A model generated the notes under the pieces. That model saw nothing but the letters and a program-made list of their open reading frames with translations, was not told where the DNA came from and did no database searches. Positions 10,505 to 20,626 of a DNA stretch of 64,000 bases are shown piece after piece. How positions within the stretch are numbered: the first letter of the stretch is position 1; every line of letters begins with the position of its first letter. The stretch is from positions 116,239,509-116,303,508 of the forward strand of contig CP136068.1 of assembly GCA_032622095.1 (NCBI GenBank), written 5' to 3'. A program made the position numbers and the translations under genes. The stretch is from Siphonodentalium dalli (taxonomy: Eukaryota > Mollusca > Scaphopoda > Gadilida > Siphonodentaliidae).

Positions 10505-13136
10505 CACTGAAAAAAAAAACTTAGTCAAAAGAAACTAAGTTACCTTAGTCAGAATCCCCGTCTCAAAACTAACTAACTTAGCTTAGTCAGAAATGACTAA
10601 GGTTGCCCTTAGTCATTTCTGACTAAGGCCTTAGTCAGAAATGACTAAGGCCTTAGTCAGAAATAACTAAGGCCTTAGTCAGAAATGACTAAGGCCTTAG
10701 TCAGAAATGACGAAGGCCTTAGTCAGAAATGACTACGGCCTTAGTCAGAAATAACTAAGGCTTGACTAAGTCATCACTGTATCCAGATAGTACATTAATT
10801 GGGCCTAATTATTGGGGGTATCATAGCCCTGCAGCCTCAGCTGAACATCGCAACTGCAGATTAAAATAACTGAAAATAATGACTTACAGGTATCAACATA
10901 AATTTTATTAACTATTGAAACAATTAGACAATATAAACAATGTTTTATCTTGAAAGAAAATTATTCATCACAGAATACTAGTATGCATTGAATATACATT
11001 CAATATCTGACCAGTCGATAATTGTTTCAAATTGAAACACAAATTTATGCTTACATTAAAATGATAACGAACGACCAACATAGAAGATTAAATCGGAGGA
11101 AATGAAGAGTTTTTTTAGAAGAAAAATTATATGATAAATATCTTGACGACTATGTGTGGAACTGAGCGCTTGTATCAAGCCACGGTGGAGTTTCCGACAC
11201 ACAGCGTGACTTGCCTTCAGGCTCGTCACAATAATTTCAGGAACACCGCCTTGGCTTGATACAAGCGTGCATATCCACACAGGCATAGCACTTGGTGAAT
11301 ACCTCTATTTAACAAATGAATGTGTTTTCAGAAATGCATGCAATTATGAACGCTTTGTTGCGGTCACATTTTGAGTGAATCGCGGAAACAAACCTCGCAA
11401 TATTTGATTTAAATGTCACAATTTTGAGCGCAAAGTGTCACCATATTAAGCGCAAAATATTGCAATAATATCACAAGCGACATGCTTATAAGTGTTTACA
11501 CTTGCAAAATAGCATGCTTAATACACCACTTCTTTTGACTGGTACTGTACTACTGTATATATCAACAACAGCTACCGGTATTTGGGATTGGTCCCTTCAA
11601 GACAACAGCAGATCCAATAAACATGTAACTGTGCGCAATGACTTGGCGACAATGTTCTCATGTAGTCGCACATTTGCCATGAAATATCAGTGAATCAGCC
11701 GAAGATAGTTTGATAAGAACATCCAACCAATAACAGTGTACTCCTGGCAAATTGTTGTGATGCCGGTAACTTGACGATAACATGGCGAATAATGACAATG
11801 TCTCATATCCACACATTTCAATGAACAATGATGAACACAGATGAATTGGTCGGGGTCATTGTAAAGTTGGAATTGTAGATACATGTATGTGATCATCCAT
11901 CACTACACGGTATCAGTTTCATTGTTTTTGGTGTTTTGTTGACGTTGGAGCTCTGTGAATTACATTGGTGCGCACGCCGCATATCCTCTCTTGTAATTGT
12001 ACATGCATGTCAATGTGCTCTGAAAGAATCAGATTCTGAACAAGTACCGTACTGTCAACTGCATTTTCACCATTCTAATATTAATAGCTGCTCGTTGAGT
12101 CGTTGTTATTATTGTCACTATTGCTTGACATCGAAGCTTCAGCCTTGTGTTCATCTTGATGAAGTCAGACCATTGATTCGATTGAATGGATCATGTCATG
12201 ATTCATCGATTAATTGGCATGCATCACTGCTCTCGATGAATTTAGTGGAAATTGTCAATGATTAATAAGTCTTTTTTCGCAGAATTTAAACTTGTGCGGT
12301 TATCAAAGGAACCGAAATCAGACCGTCTTTAACAACTGTCCGCAATCGAACAGGTAACAGTATCGATCACCAAACCAAGCCGGAATGAACTTCAACTTGG
12401 GGTAGTCGTCCACAATGCCACAGCGAAAAACGTTCACCACACTGTATGTACTGTGCAGTATTGTGTACGGTACATGTAACCTCGAAGGAGTCATCAGGCA
12501 CAAATCTAATTTTGGCAGCAAATATTTCAGGCGCCGTTCTTTCACATGTAGAATAAACATTCAAGCTATTATTGACAAATTGTCCACTTGTTGAAAGCAG
12601 CTGAATAATAAATTAGTTCAACAATACACGATGAACGGTTTCGCAGATTATTTTCCTAACTTCTCTTTTATCCTGGTTTTATCCGCTCTCCAAATACGCC
12701 ATGGTTGTTATTTATGTAATATGTCGTCTCTTTTAGTTCTTTCGACGCCAATATCACGTCTAAATCACTCTGATTTTAGTGATTTTTCCGAATTAAAAAT
12801 GTCAGCCAAATAATGGCGTGACAATAATTTGCGTTAAATTTACGTACTCGTCCATAGACGTACCGACCCGATTAACACAGGATGAATGCGATATTATATA
12901 CATATTAAATGTCAGCAGAGTAAGATTCAGTCATACTGTATGGAGTCATTGCCGTATATAATATGTCGCCGATAAGTATACTATTGAGTTTTGACGGCAT
13001 GACTGAATCAAGAAAATATTAACCTTAGTAACTAAGGTGTGACTAAGGTCACACTTAGTTACTTTCGGCTACGTTAGTCAAAAATAACTAAGTTACGGGT
13101 TGACTAAGGCTATGACTAAGTTTTTTTTCTTCAGTG
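10505..13136. mobile_element. CACTA-like (CACTG-ended) DNA element, non-autonomous, 3-bp TSD
   Basis: The left end CACTGAAAAAAAAAACTTAG and right end CTAAGTTTTTTTTCTTCAGTG (shown without its outer GA) are inverted copies. CAT flanks both ends directly (10502-10504, 13137-13139). CACTR termini with a 3-bp duplication and many short subterminal repeats are the hallmarks of the CACTA/EnSpm superfamily. Subterminal blocks at both ends are built of TGACTAAGG/CCTTAGTCA motifs. The interior has a long hairpin (CGCTTGTATCAAGCCA at 11167 with its complement near 11266) and small ORFs at 11502-11693 and 11936-12265 without transposase similarity. It is therefore non-autonomous. It inserted 13 bp upstream of a host 3' splice site. 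Confidence 0.7.
10540..10770. repeat. subterminal palindromic repeats of the CACTA-like element
   Basis: About seven to eight tandem units of 22 bp. Each is a perfect hairpin: CCTTAGTCA, four bases, TGACTAAGG. A few single-base variants occur. The matching right-end block at 13020-13120 is less regular. In CACTA elements such repeats bind transposase; that role here is inference. Confidence 0.85.
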
Positions 13137-13149
13137 CATCTGTTTCCAG

Positions 13150-13287
13150 GGAAGACAACCGTATGATAAGTCTACCAGACTCCTGTCCAGAGAGAAAATA
13201 CGTTATCTACGGAGTCTATCACCGAGGCGGTTGGTGTTGGTTACCATGGGCACAGTGGCAGAACATTGTTTACATAGAATGCAGACG
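13150..13287 (+). CDS. exon, N-half of 10-cysteine secreted-type domain
   Basis: This exon encodes 46 codons and contains three cysteines (in DSCPERK, GGWCWLPW and YIECR) and many aromatic residues. The donor is ACG followed by GTGAGT at 13288, a strong consensus. The host acceptor is TTTCCAG at 13149. A second AG 15 bases upstream (13134) belongs to the end of the CACTA-like element and keeps the same phase. The phase at the 3' end (two bases) fits the acceptor at 14497 exactly. The joined product continues IECRRTRCGSYFC. The family was not identified. Spacing and density of cysteines suggest an extracellular disulfide-rich or cystine-knot-like factor. The open frame extends upstream to 13100 only because transposon sequence happens to be open. 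Confidence 0.55.
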
Positions 13288-14497
13288 GTGAGTGTTTTTC
13301 TTTTTTGCAATGAAGTTCATTAAGAATGCGAATTTTCAAAAAATCTCAATTTCAAACTGTCAATTTTGAAGGAAAATATCAATATCTCTTATAACCGATG
13401 TATGCTATAGTAAAGTTAGTACTATAACAACTCTTCACCCTCACAATATGAGAGGTATTTTCCAGCTATGTAAAACAACTATATATTTTTTTTAAACCCG
13501 AGATTTATTTTAGGTAGGTCGATAGATAATTTGACAGGAAATATTTACAAAATCCACACTGAATTATCTAAACTATGAAACCAGCTACGGTATGCGCTAA
13601 GTCTTCCATCTGAAATCACGACTGTTGGCGTGAAAATAAATCAAACATTTTTCATTGAATATATTATTTTTTGGCAGCCATTTGCATAAACTACATATTT
13701 GACTGAAAAGATGAATCAGTATTGTGTTTATGTCTGCCAGATTATTGAAAACGTGGTTGAATAATATTTTTGTTGTTTTATGTTGTTTTTGGTCCTCCAC
13801 GCGATAAAAAAATAATTGTTCTGCAAGTGGCTGCCGAAAAGCTAAACTATGCAAGGAATACTATATAACGCACTAGGGAAATTATCGTTTGTAATCACTC
13901 GAGATATCGAGGTAAATCACACATAGGAATGTAATAAGGTCTGTTTTGCCAGTTGGGTGATGTTAGAAGTTTAAAAAAATTTAATCTAAACTTCCCTATT
14001 GTTTTAGTATATGTGACCCGCCATATCAAATCCAGTCGTAAGTCGGGATTTGTTTTACCCTGTGCCAATGCATTCTCTTATATTTGCGAGTCGACCATAG
14101 GTCGCCTCGCATATATAAGAGAATGCATTGGCCTAACAATTTGTTATAATATTTTTTAAATAAATGTTTCTTACAATTTTTAGGACATAAAATAAAAAAA
14201 ACCTCCATTACCCTGCATGGAGCCCCACACATATATAGAAGCATATAGAAGAGTGTCGTCTGCTCATGTTTGTCTGGGGCTCTGTATGGGTGAAATTATG
14301 AAATTGTTAAAGAATACAAGAACAAATTATTAAAATTGTAAAAAATTGTTAGGCCAATGCATTCTCTTATATATGCGAGAATGCATTGGCACAGGGTAAA
14401 AAAAATCCCGACTTACGACTGGATTTGATATGGCGGGTCACATATTGACGTCTGCTGTGTACCTTTATTATAATCGCCTGTATTTTCTTAATTCCAG
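13288..14497 (+). other. intron between the two Cys-rich exons
   Basis: GTGAGT donor at 13288 and TTAATTCCAG acceptor at 14488-14497. The intron is AT-rich and contains the TA-flanked MITE at 14010-14444, ending only about 55 bp before the acceptor. Confidence 0.5.
14010..14444. mobile_element. TA-flanked MITE carrying 67-bp palindromes (copy 1, intronic)
   Basis: The termini TGTGACCCGCCATATC and GATATGGCGGGTCACA are inverted and flanked by TA on both sides. The arms include TCCAGTCGTAAGTCGGGAT. Inside, one full palindrome lies at 14065-14131 and a collapsed one at 14354-14389 that has lost its centre. The middle holds an imperfect inverted segment around GGAGCCCCACACATATATAG and GGGGCTCTGTATGGG. 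TA duplications fit Tc1/mariner-type mobilisation. There is no coding capacity. Confidence 0.75.
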
Positions 14498-14678
14498 GAC
14501 AAGATGCGGATCCTACTTCTGCAACTACCGGTACGGACAATGTGTGAAGTCGAGTTATGCAAGGAAAAGTTTCTATGGATACTGTCCTCACATTAATGCC
14601 TCTACATTCACCAGATTGACGCGGTATCTCCCACAGACCTGTTCGTGCAGATGGTACCGATGCTTATACAAAGGTTGA
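14498..14678 (+). CDS. last exon, C-half of 10-cysteine secreted-type domain
   Basis: The acceptor TTCCAG is followed by a frame running to TGA at 14676-14678. It encodes 59 residues plus the split arginine codon, with seven cysteines in the order TRC, YFC, GQC, GYC, then the compact end LPQTCSCRWYRC. CxC plus a final cysteine is seen in several cystine-knot growth factors, but I do not claim a family. Together with the exon at 13150 it gives a basic domain of about 106 residues with ten cysteines, an even number suited to five disulfides and extracellular function. AATAAA lies at 15179-15184 and could end a 3' UTR of about 0.5 kb. Confidence 0.55.
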
Positions 14679-15469
14679 CCCTTGACCCCAGACTCTGTGA
14701 ATATTTGATCTAGCTTAAGGTTACACGTGTGTAAATGTTTTCCATAGGCCTCAGTGCAAACGTTTAAGCGTATACTGTTTACAATATAAATCCTAAGTCC
14801 AAAATTTTATTTAAATCTGAAAGATTGACATTTACGGATACTTTTTATGCAAAATATCCATGTCCGTCTAGCAGGGAATTTGCCTTTGAATCTTGTGTTT
14901 TCGTAACTAGTGTCAGAACGGCACTAAAAAATACTGTCATATTTCAGATCACACCACAAAATTCAAACTTTACTACAAAGGGTTAATTCCTGTGCCAAAA
15001 GCTATTCTATGGGAAATCATAGGGAAGAGGTGTGATGATTTTTTAAAGTAAAAAGCACACACGGCTATTGACCAATCAGGGCCCAATGTCTATTTTATTC
15101 TCTCCGAACCGTATTTACACCAGTGTAACCTTATCTGCCATCCTGTGCTATTTATATGAACATAAATGAACAATTTTAAATAAACCTTCACTAATTCCCA
15201 CTCCACTTGACATTGAATACTTATTCTTACCGAATTGGGTTGATAAGGGTTTTAAAGATCCACTGTAAGATTTGGCGCCCAGTTAGTACACAATTCCTAA
15301 GATAGGTTTTAGCTTACTATAGAACCAAGTAAACTGAATAAAAGGTCGCTGAATGATTTATGGTTTTCAGATCCCTATAATACAAACTGTATAGGAGGGG
15401 AATTGATTACACCAATATAATATAAAGTGCATGTTCACTTAAATGTGTTGCACATCTCCAATGTGTCGA
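14679..15469 (+). other. probable 3' UTR and downstream sequence
   Basis: Follows the TGA of the Cys-rich exon. AATAAA at 15179-15184 is the best polyadenylation signal. No other feature seen. Confidence 0.35.
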
Positions 15470-15800
15470 GAGAGGGTCAAAACCGCAGGTAAGCAGGTTC
15501 CCACTGGGCAAAGTTTTTAAAAGAAATTGACTGGAAAATGACGGAATACAGGGCTCGGACAAACGTTGCGTCCCAGGATATACGATTCTATGTCGAAAAA
15601 GGGCAATAACTCCGCAAAAAATGAGTCCGACCGAACTCAAAATCGCAGGTGCGCAGGTTCCCATGCTGGTTGATATACATGTATTTGCCAAGTTAAAAAA
15701 CACGTTTGACCGAAAATGACAGGACACAGGCTCAGACAAAGTTCCCGACGGACGGACGCAAGCACGCACGGAATATCGGGGGACAAAAAACGTATGGCTA
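15470..15800 (+). repeat. two tandem units related to the 29.6-31.2 kb array
   Basis: CGCAGGT-AGCAGGTTCCCA-type starts at about 15484 and 15643 give a period near 158 bp. The block ends in GACGGACGGACGCAAGCACG and CGGGGGACAAAAA, the same ending as the array at about 31200-31250. Confidence 0.6.
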
Positions 15801-15899
15801 AGGTATAGCGAAAACCCACAAAATCATCCATGAGTGATACGTCAAAACGAATACAATTATAGTAGACAATTTAGAACGCCTTTTCTTATCCACCGATTC

Positions 15900-16263
15900 T
15901 ACAGTAATGCCCTAAATAATCGACTCCTTGACCACTGTATAATTATGGGTCACTTTTCAGGATTTAGTCGGAAATATGGCTTGTCGTCATTCACCCGAAA
16001 GCTCTCGGTGATGTCCTAAATAATCGAATCCTTAACCACAGCAGAATTATGGGTAACTTTTCACGATTTAGTCGGAAATATGGCTTGTTGCCATTCACCG
16101 GAAAGCTCTCAGTGGTGGCCTAAATAATCGAACCCTTAACCACAGCAGAAATATGGGTAACCTTTCAGGATTTAGTCGGAAATATGGCTTGTTGCCATTC
16201 ATCGAAAAGCTTACCCATAATTCTGCTGTGGTTGAGGATTCGATTATTTAGGGCATTACTGTA
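15900..16263. mobile_element. mariner-like MITE with internal direct repeats
   Basis: The termini CAGTAATGCCCTAAATAATC and GATTATTTAGGGCATTACTG are inverted and flanked by TA. A unit of about 120 bp (CCTAAATAATCGA to CATTCACCGGAAAGCTCT) is repeated about three times in direct orientation before the single inverted right arm. It is the same family as 53181-53423. CAGT-type ends with TA duplications fit Tc1/mariner; non-autonomous. Confidence 0.75.
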
Positions 16264-16614
16264 TTTATAAGAGACGTTTGGCGATAAGAGAGTCATTGGC
16301 GATCGTTGGAATATTTTCCGTGACTGACACAAATTCAAGACATGCATGCTAAACCGTTCTATACTAAAGCATCATTAATGAGTAGTTATACACCATAGTT
16401 TTGAGATAAGTTCAACATATTAGTAGTTCAGTCACATAGGTGAAATTTGAGGTGTTACTATCAAACCGACGGACATATTCTAATCATGTTTTTCTCAAAG
16501 CTGAATGTCAATAAAAGATAAAAAAAAGCATGCCATCCAGTTCAATGCGGTAGCTTCTTATGAGGACACGGGTCATGAAGAACAAGTTCCACTGACGACT
16601 ACCGCAAGGAAACA

Positions 16615-17078
16615 TATGTGACCCGCCATATCAAATCCAGTCGTAAGTCGGGATTTGTTTTACCCTGTGCCAATGCATTCTCTGATATATGCGAGTCGAC
16701 CATAGGTCGCCTCGCATATATAAGAGAATGCATTGGCCTAACAATTTTTTATCATTTTTTAAAAATAAATGTTTCTTACAATTTTTAGGACATAAAATAA
16801 AAAACATCCATTACCCTGCAGGGAGCCCCACACATATATAGAAGCATATAGAAGAGTGTCGTCTGCTCATGTCTGGCTGGGGCTCTGTATGGGTGAAATT
16901 ATAAAAAAAATTAAGAATACAAGAAAAAATTATTAAAATTGTAAAAAATTGTTAGGCCAATGCATTCTCTTATATATGCGAGGCGACCTATGGTCGACTC
17001 GCATATATAAGAGAATGCATTGGCACAGGGTAAAAAAAATCCCTACTTACGACTGGATTTGATATGGCGGGTCACATA
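16615..17078. mobile_element. TA-flanked MITE with two 67-bp palindromes (copy 2)
   Basis: Most complete copy of the family seen at 14010. Ends are TGTGACCCGCC and GGCGGGTCACA, flanked by TA. Palindromes at 16670-16736 and 16957-17023 are both full length. The two copies are inverted with respect to their central asymmetry (GAGTCGACC versus GAGGCGACC). Confidence 0.8.
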
Positions 17079-18324
17079 TTGGGGTAGGATTAGGTTATCT
17101 GCTTCTGTCAAGTAATTACTGAACTTTTTGGGTCTGGAGTGTGATGTGAAATACCAGAATATATAGAGAATATCTACAGTTTTTTTTGTTTGAAACCTAA
17201 ATATCTCACTAGTGTCTGAAATTTCGATATTTTTCCAGACACGAATGACATTTTTCAGGTAATCAAACAGAATATGTCGGTGATTTTGTTATTATATGCA
17301 CCTTATTAATGCCTAAAGTTGCTAAATTATGCAATATTCTCACATTTGATGACAAATCAAATTAAACATAACACGAAACGCAACACCTGGTTGACCCAAA
17401 GTTCTGACACCGATCAGGTGATAGGTATATCAAACCGCCATCAAGCGAAGACGCCATGACGTCATTTGGCAAGCTACAGTGATATAACAAAAAGCTACAG
17501 TGAAGTAACAAAATCGTATTATTTTATAGGCAAGAATAAAATAAAAATTAGTATCACACTGATAAATAGTCAGGTCACAATAATCCAGAATTGCCGATGA
17601 CCTTTGGGTTTAAAGGTCACTACAATGCTCAAATAGCAATTATATAGCTAAGCAAATTAGTCTGTAGTAGCGGTTATGGTACCCCTGCACCCACAATACC
17701 CAACTTCACCCGGCTCATTTAACGACTACGAGACCGTTTGTGAGAAATTAATGTCATTCAAACTTCTTGCCACTCGCAGTAAGGTGATCTTATTATGTTT
17801 CTTGTAATTAATCTGTAATTAATTGTGTTATCAGGTCATAGTCAGTGGGAGAGAGCGAGAGAGTGAGAGAGATATGTGAGTGCATACCGTATATAATGGT
17901 GTGTGCGAATGTGTGCGCGTGTGTATGTACACGAATTATTCCATACCTAGTGACCTACCTAACTTTTGTTTTGTACCAAATTGCACATGTATATATGACA
18001 TATCAGTGTCAATGGTTTTGTGTGTATGTTATGTATTCAACAATTCTTCACATATGGAGGGTAATTAAAGATATATAAATATATATACACGTATCACAAA
18101 CTATTTAAGGGGTTGTTTCTAGATCAACATAAGCCAGCCTTGTAAAACCAAAACAAAAAAACAGGTAGACGCCCGGAAGATTGAAAGCTAAAAGGTTTCA
18201 GGATTGAATTAACCAGAACCCAATGAGAAATGATGAATGTCACACAAGGTGCTTCGATGAAAACCACCGGACACTGATTCTGAAGCGACTGACACCATCA
18301 CTGTTACAGCCTCCTCCATCAATG
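17079..18324. other. no gene recognised
   Basis: Contains a GA-rich run at 17845-17875 and TG-rich sequence to 17935. ORFs there are low-complexity. Confidence 0.35.
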
Positions 18325-18640
18325 CACACACAGTCTGAAACTCACCTGTATTTAAACAAATACAGAGATAAACAAATTAGGTGACAACAAATTTGATTAT
18401 TACATTTCAAAAATATTAGGGGGGGGGGGGTCAATACAATTATTATGGGTGGAGGTCTAAATTAGGTGCTGGTGGGTTACCGGACACGTCGCTATGTTTA
18501 AGGTGAGTTTCTAACCTACCAATATGCACAAAGTCTGAAACGCACCTGTATTTACACAAATACAGAGACAAACAAATTAGGTGACAACAAACTAGAGATG
18601 GGTGATTAGTATATTTGAAAAATAATTGGGGGTGGGGTCC
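18325..18640 (+). repeat. direct duplication, period about 197 bp
   Basis: AGTCTGAAACTCACCTGTAT at 18329 recurs as AGTCTGAAACGCACCTGTAT at 18528, followed in both by CAAATACAGAGA and ACAAATTAGGTGACAACAAA. A G-run of 12 follows the first unit at about 18420. Confidence 0.75.
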
Positions 18641-19384
18641 ATACAATTAGTATGGGGTCACCATTACGGAGGGGTTGACACACCCACACATCGGTTGTCT
18701 CTGACCATAAATAAGGTAGCACTAATTCCAATTCGGCGATTTCGTGCTGGTAAATTTTAATTTCTGCGCATAGTAAGCGATGTCTGGTTAAAAATACCAA
18801 CACACAAATGGCACAGCTATGAATAGCATCTAATTGTTGTCTGGAAGTCCCACGATGTCCGGTTCGAGGCAGAGAGTGTTGGGGCACATCAGATTTAGAC
18901 AGTGTTCGCCGCTAGCCATAATTAAGTCGGTCGTTCGCACTTCATGCTGCAAGGAAAGAGTTGCGCCCTCAAAGACCATTGTTGAACGGACAACCCGATA
19001 ATTCACAAATGTAATTCGGTAGTGAGTTTCAAGACTGATTTGATGTAAATACCATAAAAAGCCATTAAAAAACTCTTTCGAAACGGATAGAAATTAATAA
19101 TTGGACTCTAATTGTGTCCCATCTCGTTGGTAATTAAATTATGTGCTTAAAGTTGTATTCAGGGATCCATACCTCAATTTACAAAAACATATAATAAACA
19201 GATTCTCCCACTCAGTTATAAAAGGATACAATGAAACGGTATATTATTCATTTGCAAGGGTCTTCGATCGTGTAAAAAAAGCAGACAACAGACATACGAA
19301 AAGATAATGCAAGTTCCGAAAGATTCGAATTCATCGGTGGGAAATGTTCAGATAATAAGTTCAGCAAACGACCTGTGACTTATT
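18641..19384. other. no gene recognised
   Basis: Mixed sequence. Short minus-strand ORFs are not convincing. Confidence 0.35.
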
Positions 19385-19775
19385 CAGCCTGTTCGACCGA
19401 AAACCCACACATTATCTGCTTATAATATAACTTGTTTTATGAAGATAATCTGCTTAGAATCGCCTCATTTTGAGTCGATACTCGGTAGTGTACTGAAATT
19501 AGTGCATTTTAGTTACATTATCGACTCATAATGAGGCGATTCTAAGCAGATAATGTGCTGGAAATGATACAAAGCAGATAATGTTCTGGAAATGTTACAA
19601 ATAAGCAACTCGCGATTTTCAGGTGTACGCTAAGATGTGTTTTCACTGTGGCTCGTACCATAAAACGAACGGATATTGCTCCGTTATCTGCTTATTTCAG
19701 AATCAAATAATCACATTATGTACCTATTTCAAATTGTGTGTCGATTATGTGCGTATTTGCGCGAGGATGTGTTGA
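19385..19775 (+). mobile_element. HP foldback family (ATCTGCTTA-TCGCCTCATTTTGAGTCGAT), copy 1
   Basis: An inner hairpin pairs TAGAATCGCCTCATTTTGAG (19456 area) with CGACTCATAATGAGGCGATT (19510 area). Flanking ATCTGCTTA/CAGATAATGTG motifs and a tail ending GCGAGGATGTGTTGAC follow. It shares its whole length with 59400-59745 in the same orientation. Copies at 52030-52262 and 52380-53480 are inverted. Confidence 0.7.
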
Positions 19776-19939
19776 CTTATTAGCTGAGAATTTCTACTAC
19801 TAGTCAATGATTATTTTATACAGAAGGGTTAACCTCACTATTGGATTTTTTCAATGAAACTAATGGTAAAATATATATGACGCAAAACCTAGACTTAATA
19901 ATGCCTATTGTATTCATAAAGACATTATACGATGACATC

Positions 19940-20238
19940 CACAAATATATACCCCAAATAATACGATAGGAATCAGGAGGGCCGGAAAAAAACTCCATAT
20001 TCTATAAAATGAGAGAAAATTGAAGTTGTGAGTCTGAAAATACATATTTAGAAAAAAATTACATGCAAATTTTTTCCGACACCCCCCCCCCCCTAAATAA
20101 ATAAGGAAAACATTTACGTGTGTAAATTTTTTACGCCTAGGTACCCCCCTCCCCCACCCCCGGTACGTTATGTCCCGCAGTTTTTTTCTGCCCCCCCCCC
20201 GATTCCTATCGTATTATTTGGGGTATATATTTGTAGGA
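19940..20238. repeat. inverted repeat flanking C-rich tracts
   Basis: ATATACCCCAAATAATACG (19946) and CGTATTATTTGGGGTATAT (20208) are near-perfect inverted copies with GATAGGAATC/GATTCCTATC next to them. C-runs of 9-11 lie between (20082-20093, 20194-20202). Confidence 0.75.
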
Positions 20239-20240
20239 AT

Positions 20241-20626
20241 AGGTATAAAACATGCATAATTTTAAGAACACTCTTTTGGTGTTCATCCCAAAATAGTAAA
20301 TAAATCCGCAATGATATTTGACGCTTTGGAAGCCCGACCAAGAGTCAAAACCTGGGGAAAACTGTCTTTTTGGAAGTTCCATATATGTCCATCAAATCAG
20401 ATCAAATCATCATACAGTGTAGATACATTTATAGGTTCGATCTCATTTTCCAACATAAAAGTTTACCGTCGGTACATGTAGTTTTAATTAGTCAAATCAA
20501 AAGGGGATATTTACATGATCACTGCGAATAATGGCCCTGGTGTAAATTCTTCTAATATTTCACAGGGGCCAAATTGGGGAGACATTTTGTGGAAATACGG
20601 AACACTGACATAACAACGTTGCGGTA
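20241..20626. other. no gene recognised
   Basis: Nothing supported. The final base A at 20626 is the probable Helitron-type insertion-site A. Confidence 0.3.

Larger units (their letters stand above)
3814..13149 (+). other. proposed intron filled with transposons
   Basis: If exons 3700-3813 and 13150-13287 belong to one gene, this is its 9.3 kb intron. It holds the 618-bp element at 3890, dispersed repeats and the CACTA-like element at 10505-13136. I see no convincing exon between them on either strand. Confidence 0.3.

Noticed and set aside
10002-10524. TATATAAG followed by the ORF at 10155-10364 as a possible promoter and gene
   Set aside because: The ORF starts inside a hairpin, has no recognisable domain, and both strands are equally open there.
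11502-11693. ORF with a signal-peptide-like start (ATG at 11514) that could splice in phase to the Cys-rich exon
   Set aside because: It lies inside the CACTA-like element at 10505-13136, and the required donor (TCA/GTGAAT) is weak. A host first exon is unlikely to be transposon interior.
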